Shown: positions 35,431-44,356 of the stretch, piece after piece
Layout of the letters: each line of letters begins with the position of its first letter
Position numbering within the stretch: position 1 is the stretch's first letter
NCBI RefSeq assembly: GCF_046614695.1
Contig: NZ_JBKKHQ010000028.1
Span: 1-64,000, forward strand
Length of the DNA stretch: 64,000 nucleotides
Origin: Pokkaliibacter sp046614695
Lineage (GTDB): Bacteria; Pseudomonadota; Gammaproteobacteria; Pseudomonadales; Balneatricaceae
Reading direction: 5' to 3'
Translations under genes and position numbers: made by a program
Notes under the pieces: generated by a model
The model's database searches: none
What the model was told of the DNA's origin: nothing
What the model saw: the letters and a program-made list of their open reading frames with translations, nothing else

Positions 35431-35793
35431 GAGCGTAACTCGATGAAGAGGCTGATGAGCAGAACTATACTGACCGGTAAGTTTTAGACAGGTGGTTAAA
35501 CGACGGGATTTGCTGCTTTAACGACAAGGTCGTGCCGCCTTTGCCTGGGGTTCAGCCGGCAGCGCATGCATTAATCATTAGCCAACCCGCGCCGCTCCTG
35601 AGTAACGTGGGAGTAATGAACCAGAACAAGAGACTGCCGGGGTGAAGGATAAAAAAAATCTAGGCTGTAAGAAGTTAAAAAGTATTTTAACTATCCAATC
35701 TTCTATGCTGATATAGAATCCATAATAAATACCAAGCTCAATATTAAAATCACAACATGCAATCTCAATCACAACTTACAGGTGGAACGACAC
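35431..35793. other. Intergenic region between the TetR gene and a solute-binding protein gene
   Basis: The left part carries the TetR operator candidate and a GC-rich stretch. The right 150 nt is AT-rich and probably holds the promoter of the solute-binding gene. I saw no gene. Confidence 0.5.
35469..35482. promoter_or_regulatory. TetR operator candidate
   Basis: ACTGACCGGTAAGT is a near-perfect 14-bp palindrome (core ACCGGT, outer ACT/AGT) close to the likely tetR promoter. Size, symmetry and location suit autoregulation by the TetR protein at 34858. Confidence 0.5.
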
Positions 35794-36609
35794 ATGAAGA
35801 TGAAACTTGCGAAAAAGATTGCACTTTGCTGCGCACTCTTACCTTGTTTAGCGAGCGCAAACGGATTTAATAATGAAAAACAGGCCTTAATTGGCTCTGA
35901 CATGACTTATTATCCTTACGAATATGTGAAAGATAATAAGCCAATGGGTTTTGATATTGAGTATATGAAACAAGTCACGAAATATATGCATCGTGAACCG
36001 GTATTTATGGATACTCGTTTTACCAACCTGATCATCGGCCTGCGTAGTGGCAAATACGATATTATGAGCTCTTCACTCTATATCACGCCCAAGCGCCTCG
36101 AAGTGATTGATATGGTGCCTTACCTCAAGAGTGGTCAGTCCATCCTGATGCGTAAGGATGCCACCGAAGACCTGAAAACCATGGCTGACCTCTGCGGCAA
36201 GAAAGTGGCGACCATGCAGGGTTCCTACGCGGTGAAACAGCTCAAGCTGGCTAATGAATCCACCTGTAAGGGCAAGGGCGACATTCAGATCCTGGAATAT
36301 CCTTCCGCGCCAGAATCCACGTCGGCTCTGTTCAGCCACGCGGCGGATGCTCAGCTCACCGATGCGGCACTTTCCAAAGGCATGATCGAGCGTATGGGTG
36401 ACCGTCTGAAAGTGACCTCCACCGAGCCTCTGACTCCTATCCTGAACGGTATCGGTATCCGCAAGGGTGACACCGAGGTGAAGGAAGCGCTGGTTTCTGC
36501 CATGAAAGAATTTGAAAAAACCCCTGAATACCAGCAACTGCTGGATAAATATGGCTTTAAGCGTTTGACCCAGGAAGACATTGATACTTTGATGCCGAAA
36601 GCACCCTGA
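35794..36609 (+). CDS. Polar-amino-acid-type ABC solute-binding protein (orphan)
   Basis: This 271-residue periplasmic binding protein (family 3) has a signal peptide ending around LASA (residue 21) and the ligand-binding start IGSDMTYYPYEYVKDNKPMG. YDIMSSSLYITPKRLEVIDMVPYLKSG follows, with the canonical Asp/Arg ligand contacts. It is a close paralogue of the binding protein at 40690, sharing SDMTxxPYEYxKDNxPxGFDIE. No permease or ATPase is adjacent, so it may work with the fused ABC transporter at 42442. The ATG at 35794 has AGGTGG 8 nt upstream. Confidence 0.9.
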   Translation: MKMKLAKKIALCCALLPCLASANGFNNEKQALIGSDMTYYPYEYVKDNKPMGFDIEYMKQVTKYMHREPVFMDTRFTNLIIGLRSGKYDIMSSSLYITPKRLEVIDMVPYLKSGQSILMRKDATEDLKTMADLCGKKVATMQGSYAVKQLKLANESTCKGKGDIQILEYPSAPESTSALFSHAADAQLTDAALSKGMIERMGDRLKVTSTEPLTPILNGIGIRKGDTEVKEALVSAMKEFEKTPEYQQLLDKYGFKRLTQEDIDTLMPKAP

Positions 36610-36624
36610 CAGCGGCATTTTTCC

Positions 36625-36654
36625 AAGGCGGTTTTATAACCGCCTTTTTTTTTT
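36625..36654 (+). terminator. Terminator of the orphan solute-binding gene
   Basis: AAGGCGGTT (36625-36633) pairs with AACCGCCTT (36638-36646) around TTAT and runs into about ten T. This is a textbook intrinsic terminator. Confidence 0.9.
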
Positions 36655-36708
36655 GAATAAATTACCGATACACTACCAATCTCTATTTACCAGCATCACA
36701 GGCCGGCG

Positions 36709-38208
36709 ATGAAAGTAATAGCACAACAAACAACCCTGGGAACGGTGCAGGGTCATAATAACCAGGGGGTTAATACCTATATTGGCATTCCTTATGCGGC
36801 TGCACCGGTGGGTGAATTACGTTTTCGTGCACCACAACCTTTTATTGCCACCGATGAATTAATTAATAAATCTCCTTTTAAAGGCGCTGCCATGCAGCCC
36901 AAGCGGATGGGATTTACTAATTCATTTATGGTGAACCCTGATCTATTCACCGAGGATTGTCTTTACCTGAATATTTTCACCCCCGAACAGCCTGATTCAG
37001 AGCAGCCTTTACCCGTGATGGTCTGGCTCCATGGTGGCTCGGCAATGTTTGGCAGCGCCAATCAGTCCATTTATGCCGGTGAGCATCTGGCTCGCGAAGG
37101 CATCATTGTGGTGACGGTGAACTATCGGGTCGGTCTGTTTGGTTATTTGGAACTCGGCTCGTTTACCGCAGGCGACTATAGCGGCAGCGGTAATAACGCC
37201 ATGCGCGACCAGCTGATGGCGCTGCAATGGGTGCATCGCCACATCAGCGAGTTTGGCGGAGATCCGGCACGTATCACCCTGACCGGCGAATCCTCCGGTG
37301 CCAAGTCTATTGCTGGTTTACTGGCCCTGCCTGAAGCACGAGTCCTGCTCTGCGGCGCCATTCTTGCCAGTGGCACCGGGGATTGCGTTCATAGCCTCGC
37401 CAGTGCCGAAGAGGTCACGGCACTATTCGCCGGACAGCTCAGCATGAGTCAGCGCAAACGCCTTTTGACACTCGATAGCGCCAGTTTGATAGCCGCACAG
37501 GAAGCGACAGCTGCGCAGTACAGCCGCCAGTTTCCCTTCCGTGCGGTGATCGACCAGATGCTGCTGACCGATACGCCAGAGAAAATGCTCCGCCGGAAGG
37601 ATTTGTCCTCCCTTAACATCCTGATGGGCTTTAACCGGGATGACGGCTGGTTCCAGCTACCGCCTGCGGCATTGCGCCCTGCCGGTGAGCGTAATGCCTC
37701 GCGCTATGCCGGACGGCTCACCCACTTTAGCGCTGAGCGCAGCCGCCCCCTGCTTGAGCGGGCATTGAGCCTTGCCCCGGAGAAGAACCTGCTGCAGCTG
37801 GTCTCGGATCTGGAATACATCCAGCCCGGTCTTGCCCTGCTGGATACCCTGAGTGACAGCGGCGCCCGCACTTATCTCTACCAGTTTGCCATTGAGCAGA
37901 CCGAAGGCCCGTTTGCTGGTTTCAGCGTTCACGCCAGTGATGTGCCTTATGTCTGGCGTAATTTTGATGATGACTACATGAGCGTGTTTGCCCGCCCGGA
38001 TGCCGCCAGTCATGAAAGCGGTCAGGCGTTAATGCACACCTGGGTAAGCTTTATCAAAACCGGCCTTCCTCGCAGCAAACTGGCGACCCTGCCCCGCTAC
38101 CGTCCGATAGAAAAAGCTGCGCTGTCTTTTGATAATGACGGCGTGGCAGACCTCGGCGATGAGCTGCGCCAGCGCGAGGCCTTCTGGCAGCGGGTGCTCA
38201 GTTACTAG
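36709..38208 (+). CDS. Type B carboxylesterase/lipase family protein
   Basis: This 499-residue alpha/beta hydrolase of the carboxylesterase B family has the oxyanion-hole motif WLHGGSAMFGS (near 106-116), EDCLYLNIFTP, and the nucleophile elbow GESSG (193-197, Ser195). A likely catalytic histidine lies in SVHASDVPYVW. GESSG replaces the more usual GESAG. No signal peptide is seen, so it is probably cytoplasmic. The substrate is an ester of unknown nature. Neighbours upstream (orphan binding protein) and downstream (sulfatase operon, convergent) suggest it joins the same nutrient-scavenging set. Confidence 0.88.
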   Translation: MKVIAQQTTLGTVQGHNNQGVNTYIGIPYAAAPVGELRFRAPQPFIATDELINKSPFKGAAMQPKRMGFTNSFMVNPDLFTEDCLYLNIFTPEQPDSEQPLPVMVWLHGGSAMFGSANQSIYAGEHLAREGIIVVTVNYRVGLFGYLELGSFTAGDYSGSGNNAMRDQLMALQWVHRHISEFGGDPARITLTGESSGAKSIAGLLALPEARVLLCGAILASGTGDCVHSLASAEEVTALFAGQLSMSQRKRLLTLDSASLIAAQEATAAQYSRQFPFRAVIDQMLLTDTPEKMLRRKDLSSLNILMGFNRDDGWFQLPPAALRPAGERNASRYAGRLTHFSAERSRPLLERALSLAPEKNLLQLVSDLEYIQPGLALLDTLSDSGARTYLYQFAIEQTEGPFAGFSVHASDVPYVWRNFDDDYMSVFARPDAASHESGQALMHTWVSFIKTGLPRSKLATLPRYRPIEKAALSFDNDGVADLGDELRQREAFWQRVLSY

Positions 38209-38269
38209 GCGATGACCCCGGCAGCAACAGTGCTGCCTTTGCGTTTCAGTTCAATAGCGTTCTTCATTA

Positions 38270-38308
38270 AAAAAGCCCCTGTGCACATCATCGCATCAGG
38301 GGCTTTTT
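38270..38308. terminator. Bidirectional terminator between esterase and sulfatase genes
   Basis: AAAAAGCCCCTG (from 38270) pairs with CAGGGGCTTTTT (38297-38308), with A/T runs on both sides. It serves both convergent genes. Confidence 0.85.
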
Positions 38309-38337
38309 AATCATGGCATCAAGTAAGACTGACGCGG

Positions 38338-39792
38338 TCAGACGGCAGGCGGCGGTGTTGGGCCAACGCCTACAGCGTTGAGCTTGGCTGCGGCTTCCAA
38401 TCCCCCGTAGGAGTTCACCAGATCCTGCTGATCCTGATGTGCCTGACGGTTGACGTCCTCGGGGGAACAGATCTTCTCAAGCTCGGCGCGCATGGCCAGC
38501 AGCGCGTCCCGGTATTCCGGCTTGTCGGCCAGATTCACCAGCTCTTCCGGGTCATCAGCGAGGTTAAAAAGCTCAGGCTCAAAGTTCACGTAATGGATGT
38601 ATTTCCAGTCACCCTTGCGCACCATAAAGCCACCCTCGATTGAGCCAATGGCATGGTATTCACTGAAGACCACACGCTCCTTGTCATAGGGCGCATCCAT
38701 CAGCTGATACAGCGAAGTGCCGGGGCGCTGGGTATCCACGCTGGCCGCAAAGTGATCCATGATGGTTTCGGAGAGATCCACCAGACTCACCGGCGTTTCA
38801 CAGATGCCGGGGGTGACATTCGGCCCCGCCATGATCATCGGGATCTTCGCGGACTCTTCATAGAGATTGCCTTTCCCCCACATGCCACGGGTGCCAAGGT
38901 TCTCACCGTGATCGGTGGTGTACACAACGGTGGTGGAGTCCGTAAGCCCCATCGCTTCCAGCGCCGCCATGATCAGACCAACGTTGTGGTCAAGGAAGGT
39001 ACAGAGCCCGTAATAACTGGCGAAGGCACGACGGCGCTCTTCGGCATCCTCAAAGCCGCTTTCGTTATCAAAGAGCTGGTTTTCAAACTCTACCCAGGGG
39101 TGTTTTTTGTAATCGGTCTGCGGCCCAAGCTTGGGCTCGGGGAAATCGATATCACCGTAAAGGTCATAAAATTCTTTCGGCGCGATCAGCGGAAAATGCG
39201 GTGCGACCAGGCCCACATACAGGCACCAGGGTTCGCCTTCTGCCGCAGGCCGGGCATGGGCTTTCAGCCACTCGACGGTTTTCTCAACCACCGCACGGTC
39301 GTACCTGGTGTAGGGGCTTTCGCCGGGGCCAATGTAATCCCCCAGCATACGGCCGGTGGCCTGCATGCGGGTGTCTTCGCCACGAATGGAAGCCCAGATC
39401 ATGCCGACTCCGCCCGCCACATTCATTGGAATGAGCTGACGGTCAAAACCGGTGGGGTCTTCTTCATCGCGATAATGCAGCTTGCCGATGGACTCCACCG
39501 GCACGCCCTTGGCCTGCAACCCATGACCCCACCCCTGCTGCTTGCCAATGTAGGGCATGGCGTTGTCCCACAGGCGCAGCTGATGCACATACTGACCCGT
39601 CGCAAAGGCTGCACGCGCAGGCACGCAGATCGGGCTGTTGGTATAGGCATTGGTAAACCGCTTGCCCCGGGCAGCCAGTGCATCGAGATGCGGGGTTTTA
39701 ACAATCGGGTGACCGGCAATACTGAGCGCCTGAGCCTGATGCTCATCCGACACCAGTACCAGCAGGTTGGGTTTACGGGGGGAATTCGTCAT
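38338..39792 (-). CDS. Sulfatase (formylglycine-dependent, choline-sulfatase-like)
   Basis: This 484-residue alkaline-phosphatase-superfamily sulfatase has the maturation motif CVPAR at residues 56-60 (Cys56 to formylglycine), metal Asp in VLVSDEH (D16) and late metal residues in YTTDHGENLG. It resembles choline-sulfatase-type S1 enzymes but lacks a clear signal peptide, suggesting intracellular sulfate-ester hydrolysis after uptake. I start at ATG 39792 (MTNSPRKPNLL). A TTG 81 nt upstream is possible and would overlap the aldolase stop. It is last in the ABC-PhyH-SBP-aldolase operon. A formylglycine-generating enzyme or AtsB is not in the window. Confidence 0.87.
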   Translation of the reverse strand: MTNSPRKPNLLVLVSDEHQAQALSIAGHPIVKTPHLDALAARGKRFTNAYTNSPICVPARAAFATGQYVHQLRLWDNAMPYIGKQQGWGHGLQAKGVPVESIGKLHYRDEEDPTGFDRQLIPMNVAGGVGMIWASIRGEDTRMQATGRMLGDYIGPGESPYTRYDRAVVEKTVEWLKAHARPAAEGEPWCLYVGLVAPHFPLIAPKEFYDLYGDIDFPEPKLGPQTDYKKHPWVEFENQLFDNESGFEDAEERRRAFASYYGLCTFLDHNVGLIMAALEAMGLTDSTTVVYTTDHGENLGTRGMWGKGNLYEESAKIPMIMAGPNVTPGICETPVSLVDLSETIMDHFAASVDTQRPGTSLYQLMDAPYDKERVVFSEYHAIGSIEGGFMVRKGDWKYIHYVNFEPELFNLADDPEELVNLADKPEYRDALLAMRAELEKICSPEDVNRQAHQDQQDLVNSYGGLEAAAKLNAVGVGPTPPPAV

Positions 39793-39869
39793 GGGGGCCG
39801 CCTTTACTACAGAGTAAGAAGGCCCCGCAGGCTCTGGAGAGGAAACCTGCAGGGCCGGAACCTTCAGGA

Positions 39870-40601
39870 TCAATCCAGTACGGAGGGGTCCATCTGAATC
39901 ATCAGCGTTTTCATTTCTTCAAAATGCTGACGGGAGAAATCAGTGATTTTTTCCCAGTCCTGTGCGGTTTTCTCAGCGACTTCATCGGACAGCACTTTCA
40001 ATGGGCGACCGGTAGACATGGCGGTCACCAGAATCTGGCAGGAGCGCTCCAGGGTCCAGATATCATCAAAGGCTTCGCCAATCGTGGGCGCTGTCACCAT
40101 CACGCCGTGGTTCCCCATCAGCAGACGGCTGTTATTGGCCAGCAAACCGGAGAGACGCGCGCCCTCTTCCACGGTATCGGCCATGCCGCCGTAGAGGGTA
40201 TCGACGGACACTCGGTTGAAGTAACGCGCGGTGTTCTGGTCGATAGGCAGAATTTCGGGGTTTTCCAGCGCCGCAATGGCGGTGGTGTAGATCGGGTGCA
40301 AATGCAGCACCACACGCACTTCGGGAAGACGCTGGTGAATCTGGCCATGAATGGACCAGGCAGTAGTGTCGACGTTGGGGTCGCTGGCGTTGGAGGCATC
40401 GTCCGCATCCAGCAACAGAAGATCACTGGCACGAATGCGGGAGAAGTGCTTCCACTTGGGGTTCAGCAGAAATTTTTTGCCATCGGGAGAGATTGCCGCG
40501 CTGAAGTGGTTCGCCACCGCTTCGTGCATCCCCAGATGGGCAATGATGCGAAAGGTCGCGGCAAGATCGATACGTGTCTGTTCTTCAAAAGACAGGGACA
40601 T
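39870..40601 (-). CDS. Class II aldolase/adducin-family protein
   Basis: This 243-residue zinc-dependent aldolase-like enzyme has metal-ligand histidines in VLHLHP (H100, H102) and GNHGV (H165), the fuculose-1-phosphate-aldolase pattern. In catabolic gene sets these either cleave sugar-like intermediates or act as decarboxylases/dehydratases, so the substrate is open. A GAGGAAA ribosome binding site precedes the ATG. It lies between the binding-protein and sulfatase genes of the same operon. Confidence 0.87.
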   Translation of the reverse strand: MSLSFEEQTRIDLAATFRIIAHLGMHEAVANHFSAAISPDGKKFLLNPKWKHFSRIRASDLLLLDADDASNASDPNVDTTAWSIHGQIHQRLPEVRVVLHLHPIYTTAIAALENPEILPIDQNTARYFNRVSVDTLYGGMADTVEEGARLSGLLANNSRLLMGNHGVMVTAPTIGEAFDDIWTLERSCQILVTAMSTGRPLKVLSDEVAEKTAQDWEKITDFSRQHFEEMKTLMIQMDPSVLD

Positions 40602-40689
40602 GGTATTTCCTCAACGAATAACCGGTGCCTGAACTGACGCCCAGGCACCTTAATTAAAATCGGCGTGCCCTTGCTACCTCAGTGAGGTA

Positions 40690-41523
40690 TCACTCTTTTG
40701 GCATCATCGCCGCGATGTCAGCCTCGGTGGGCGCCTGGAAGTTGTATTTCTTCAGCAGTGCCGCGTATTCAGGGGTTTTGCTGAACTTCGCCAGACCGTC
40801 AATCAGCGCCTGTTTCACTTCATCATTGCCCTTTTTCACCCCCCAGCCGTTCAGCACGGGATAGATCAGCTCTTCGGAGGAAATCACCAGACGACCGCCC
40901 AGCTTCTCAATTACTCCGCGAGCAACACCGGCATCCGTCATCTGTGCTTCGACGGCATGAGACAGCATGGCCTGGGTGGTTTGCGGGTCAGTACCGTACT
41001 CACTGATAGCGATAGGCTTCAGACCGTTCTTTTCACAGTAATCCTTGGACAGCTCCTGCAGACGCTGCAACCAGGACGTGCCGGCCATGGAACCGATCTT
41101 GTGACCACAGAACTCTTCAGGGGTTTTGGGCTGATAGTCGCTGCCCTTGACGGCCAGAATGGATTCGCCGCTCTTGAGGTAAGGGATCATGTCGATCACT
41201 TTGACGCGATCGGCCGTGATGTACATGGAGGAGTTAATCATGTCGAAACGGCCACCACGCAGACCCGGAATCAGGTTCGCCCAGCGCGTGTCGAGGTTTT
41301 CGACCTTAACGCCCATGACCTTGGCCATGCCTTCCATGAATTCGATATCAAAACCCTGCGGGGTGTTGTCCTTCATGTATTCATAGGGGAAAAAGGTCAT
41401 GTCGGAACCCACGATGATTTTGCCTTCCTGCTGAAATGCCGAGGCATTCAGGGAGGTAAAAGCCATCACTGCGCCAAGAACACCCGCAGCCAGTGGACGT
41501 ACAGAACGAGCGAAGAATTTCAT
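40690..41523 (-). CDS. Polar-amino-acid-type ABC solute-binding protein
   Basis: This 277-residue periplasmic receptor has a signal peptide (MKFFARSVRPLAAGVLGAVM..., cleavage near NASA, residue 28) and VGSDMTFFPYEYMKDNTPQG. FDMINSSMYITADRVKVIDM follows. It is encoded with the fused permease-ATPase, so it is its cognate receptor. The paralogue at 35794 probably shares that transporter. The ATG has AGGAAGG upstream. Confidence 0.92.
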   Translation of the reverse strand: MKFFARSVRPLAAGVLGAVMAFTSLNASAFQQEGKIIVGSDMTFFPYEYMKDNTPQGFDIEFMEGMAKVMGVKVENLDTRWANLIPGLRGGRFDMINSSMYITADRVKVIDMIPYLKSGESILAVKGSDYQPKTPEEFCGHKIGSMAGTSWLQRLQELSKDYCEKNGLKPIAISEYGTDPQTTQAMLSHAVEAQMTDAGVARGVIEKLGGRLVISSEELIYPVLNGWGVKKGNDEVKQALIDGLAKFSKTPEYAALLKKYNFQAPTEADIAAMMPKE

Positions 41524-41556
41524 GATTACCCTTCCTAAAGCATTAATCAGTTAGCG

Positions 41557-42423
41557 TTAAACCGCGTCTTTACCGGCTTGCTGAACAAAGAAAGAAGCGC
41601 CTTTGGGCTTCTGTGGCATTCTCAGCTGGTTAGGCGTGCAGCGAATTTCGCCGCTCTCCTCACCCCAAACCAAAGTGCCGGTCTGTTCGCTGGGTAATGG
41701 GTTATCACTCAGTGGCATCGCATCTTCCGCGGCATACACACTGATAAAGAGCGTGCGTGGCAGCTCGGTCTCATTCGGGCTGGAGGCATGCAGCAGGCGG
41801 GTATGCATAAAGCAGACAGAACCTGCCGGGCCAAAACAGGACACCGGATTCTTGCAGTTGGCTTCGATCACATCGGCATCGACAGCGCCGGTGAAACGGC
41901 CTTCCTGCCAGTGGCTGAAAATCGGGCCTTTGTGGCTGCCGGGGATCACATTCAGCGGGCCATTGGCGGGGGTGACTTCGCTCACCATCAGCAGGGAAGT
42001 CACCAGGTCATCATTGGTGTGAGGCGTGAACGGGAAATCCTGATGCCACTTCACCTTGGTGGCGGTGTGAGGCAGCTTGGAGTTGATCTTGCTGTGGTGC
42101 AGACGCGCACCTTTGCTGCCCACCAGCTGACCGGCGATCTGCGCCACACGGGACTCAAGCGCAGTGCGCTTGAAGACATCCGAGATTTCCGTGGGAGAAG
42201 ACACACGGCGCAGGGAGGGATGCTCGGCGCTGTGGTCATCCTCGATATCAAAGCGTGAGCGGCCATCCTGTGTTTCGCCCCAGGGAGCGGTGTAGTTGCG
42301 GCTGTCTTCAACCCAGGTATCAAAGGTCTGTTGCAGCTCTGCGACTTCTTCCTGAGTCAGTACATTCTCGACGACCAGAAAGCCTTGTTTGTGGTACTGG
42401 TCGATCTGCCATTGTTCAATCAT
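41557..42423 (-). CDS. Phytanoyl-CoA dioxygenase (PhyH)-family oxygenase
   Basis: This 288-residue Fe(II)/2-oxoglutarate oxygenase has the iron triad His-x-Asp in KWHQDFPF (near 126-128) and the distal His in MHTRLLHASSPN, with Arg in LPRTLFIS binding 2-oxoglutarate. It probably hydroxylates the imported compound or an early intermediate. ATG 42423 (MIEQWQIDQY) has GGAG 6-7 nt upstream, favoured over the ATG at 42435. It is placed between the ABC transporter and its binding protein in one operon, which links it to uptake of its substrate. Confidence 0.88.
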   Translation of the reverse strand: MIEQWQIDQYHKQGFLVVENVLTQEEVAELQQTFDTWVEDSRNYTAPWGETQDGRSRFDIEDDHSAEHPSLRRVSSPTEISDVFKRTALESRVAQIAGQLVGSKGARLHHSKINSKLPHTATKVKWHQDFPFTPHTNDDLVTSLLMVSEVTPANGPLNVIPGSHKGPIFSHWQEGRFTGAVDADVIEANCKNPVSCFGPAGSVCFMHTRLLHASSPNETELPRTLFISVYAAEDAMPLSDNPLPSEQTGTLVWGEESGEIRCTPNQLRMPQKPKGASFFVQQAGKDAV

Positions 42424-42441
42424 GTCGAACTCCATCAATCA

Positions 42442-43977
42442 TTAAGCTAACGAAACATCTTTCAGGAAGGCTTCCACACGGGGGTTATTGCCCTCGCGCA
42501 GCGCTTGAGGTGTGTCATCACAGACCACACGACCCTGCTCCATAAACACCACGCGGTTGGAGACCTTGAAGGCGAAGTTCATTTCGTGCGTCACGATCAC
42601 CATGGTGATGCCTTCACGGGCCAGGTCTTCGATAACCTGCAGAACTTCATTGACCTTTTCAGGGTCGAGGGCGGAGGTGGGCTCATCAAACAGCATGATC
42701 TGGGGACGCATCATCAGCGCTCGGGCAATGGCCACACGCTGCTGCTGACCACCGGACAGCTGGTGAGGATACTTCCAGGCGTGCTCTAACATGCCGACCT
42801 TGTTCAGCAGCTGGTAAGCCTGCTGTTTCAGTTCAGCCACAGGCGCCAGACGGTGATAACGCGGAGCCAGCAGCAGGTTGTCGAGAACGCTCAAGTGCGG
42901 GAAGAGGTTAAAGCTCTGGAACACCATGCCGATCTTGCGGCGATGCTCACTGTGCTCGATAAAGCGGTATTTTTCAGGGCCGAAGCGGTGCAGCTTGATA
43001 AAGGGCTGGCCGTTCAGGTCAATTTCACCGTTATCGAGTTGCTCAAGACCATTCAACAGACGGATCAGCGTGGTTTTACCGGAGCCTGACGGCCCAATCA
43101 CGGAGACCACTTCACCCTGTTTGATACTGAGATCCACGGAGCCCAGCACTTCCACATTGTTATAAGCCTTGTGCAGCTTGCTGGCATTCAGGGCCGGACC
43201 TTCATAGTCGCTGGCTGCATTGAACTGAGGGGCCGGGGCATTCTTGATCTGCTCAAGCAGTTCTTCACCGGGCTGGCGTGCCACTTTCTTGGTGGTCACA
43301 TCGAGGTAGGCTTCCAGACGCTTCAGCAGGAAATCGAACAGAGTCACGATCAGCACGTAGTAGATCGCTACCGCCGCCATGGTTTCCATGACCAGGAAGT
43401 TCTGGGTATAGAGGCGCTGACCGACCATCAGGATTTCAGTCAGGGAGATGACCGAGATCAAGGACGTCAGCTTAACCACCGAGGTAAATTCATTCCCCAG
43501 AGCAGGTAACGCCACGCGCAGAGCCTGGGGAATCACCACCAGCCACTGGATACCGACAAAGCGAATACCGAGGGCCTTGGCTGCCTCACCCTGCCCTTTG
43601 GGGATGGAGAGCAGGCCGCCACGGTGTACTTCGGCAATATAAGCACTTTCACAGATCACCATCGCGATCACACCGGCCCAGAAGGGGTCACTGAGAAGAC
43701 CGGAGGTGCTGGGCAAGGCTTGTGGCAGGTTGTAGATAAAAATCAGCAGGACAAGGAGAGGTAAACTTCTGAACAGCCAGATATAGAGACTGGCAGGAAT
43801 GTTCAGGAACTTGAAGCGGGACTGTTTTGCCAACGCCAGCAGAAATCCCACCACATTACTGATACCCCAGCTGACCACGCTGAGCTTAATGACTGTCCAG
43901 CATGCCCACCAAAAGTCGGCTAAGCTGAACAAGCTAAACATGTAGTTCCAGTCAAAGACCATAGGATTTTCACTCAC
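42442..43977 (-). CDS. Fused ABC transporter permease-ATPase (polar amino acid type)
   Basis: This 511-residue single chain joins a HisM/GlnP-like permease (about 20-235; several membrane helices; EAAKALGIRFVGIQWLVVIPQALR EAA loop) to a GlnQ-like ATPase (about 262-505; Walker A GPSGSGKTT, Q-loop FQSFNLFPHL, signature LSGGQQQR, Walker B IMLFDEPTSALDPE). The two are normally separate genes. The receptor is the binding protein two genes downstream. The start is a GTG at 43977 or an ATG at 43962, with neither having a strong ribosome binding site. It is first gene of the minus-strand operon, divergent from LysR. Confidence 0.9.
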   Translation of the reverse strand: MSENPMVFDWNYMFSLFSLADFWWACWTVIKLSVVSWGISNVVGFLLALAKQSRFKFLNIPASLYIWLFRSLPLLVLLIFIYNLPQALPSTSGLLSDPFWAGVIAMVICESAYIAEVHRGGLLSIPKGQGEAAKALGIRFVGIQWLVVIPQALRVALPALGNEFTSVVKLTSLISVISLTEILMVGQRLYTQNFLVMETMAAVAIYYVLIVTLFDFLLKRLEAYLDVTTKKVARQPGEELLEQIKNAPAPQFNAASDYEGPALNASKLHKAYNNVEVLGSVDLSIKQGEVVSVIGPSGSGKTTLIRLLNGLEQLDNGEIDLNGQPFIKLHRFGPEKYRFIEHSEHRRKIGMVFQSFNLFPHLSVLDNLLLAPRYHRLAPVAELKQQAYQLLNKVGMLEHAWKYPHQLSGGQQQRVAIARALMMRPQIMLFDEPTSALDPEKVNEVLQVIEDLAREGITMVIVTHEMNFAFKVSNRVVFMEQGRVVCDDTPQALREGNNPRVEAFLKDVSLA

Positions 43978-44356
43978 GCAAATATAAAGTGTTTAGGTCC
44001 GCTCCATTCAGAGCAATTCGTTCTTCCTGAATATCTTCAAATACTATGGCGGGAGTGCTTCTCCACTAGCAATTATTAAATTTTTCTCTTCGGCATCAAA
44101 AAAAACTATCTAGCCAAGAGTGCACCTGAATAGACCATTACCCCCGTAATTAATCCCCGGTCAATTACGCCAGAACAGCAATAAAGCACGCCACCCATTT
44201 CAAAAACGCCCCTTAAACGATCACTCCCTCCCCAAAACAGTGCGCATAATATTTTTGCTTCTTTATACGAGGTAAAAACCGTGGCATGGCACTTGCTTAA
44301 TTACATAAAAAATATTCTTTAACAAAGTTTGAATACATTTCTTAAATGAGCAACAA
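43978..44356. promoter_or_regulatory. Divergent control region with a LysR-type dyad
   Basis: This 379-nt AT-rich region separates the ABC operon from the LysR gene and has no gene. CGTAATT (44145-44151) and AATTACG (44163-44169) form a perfect inverted repeat with an 11-nt spacer, the geometry of LysR sites, positioned midway between the two starts. Confidence 0.5.

Noticed and set aside
24771..35534. Shared ACGAC...GTCGT dyads at 24771-24786 and 35521-35533 as a common regulon site
   Set aside because: The spacers differ (4 versus 3 nt), and the genes beside them have no clear link, so chance similarity is likelier.
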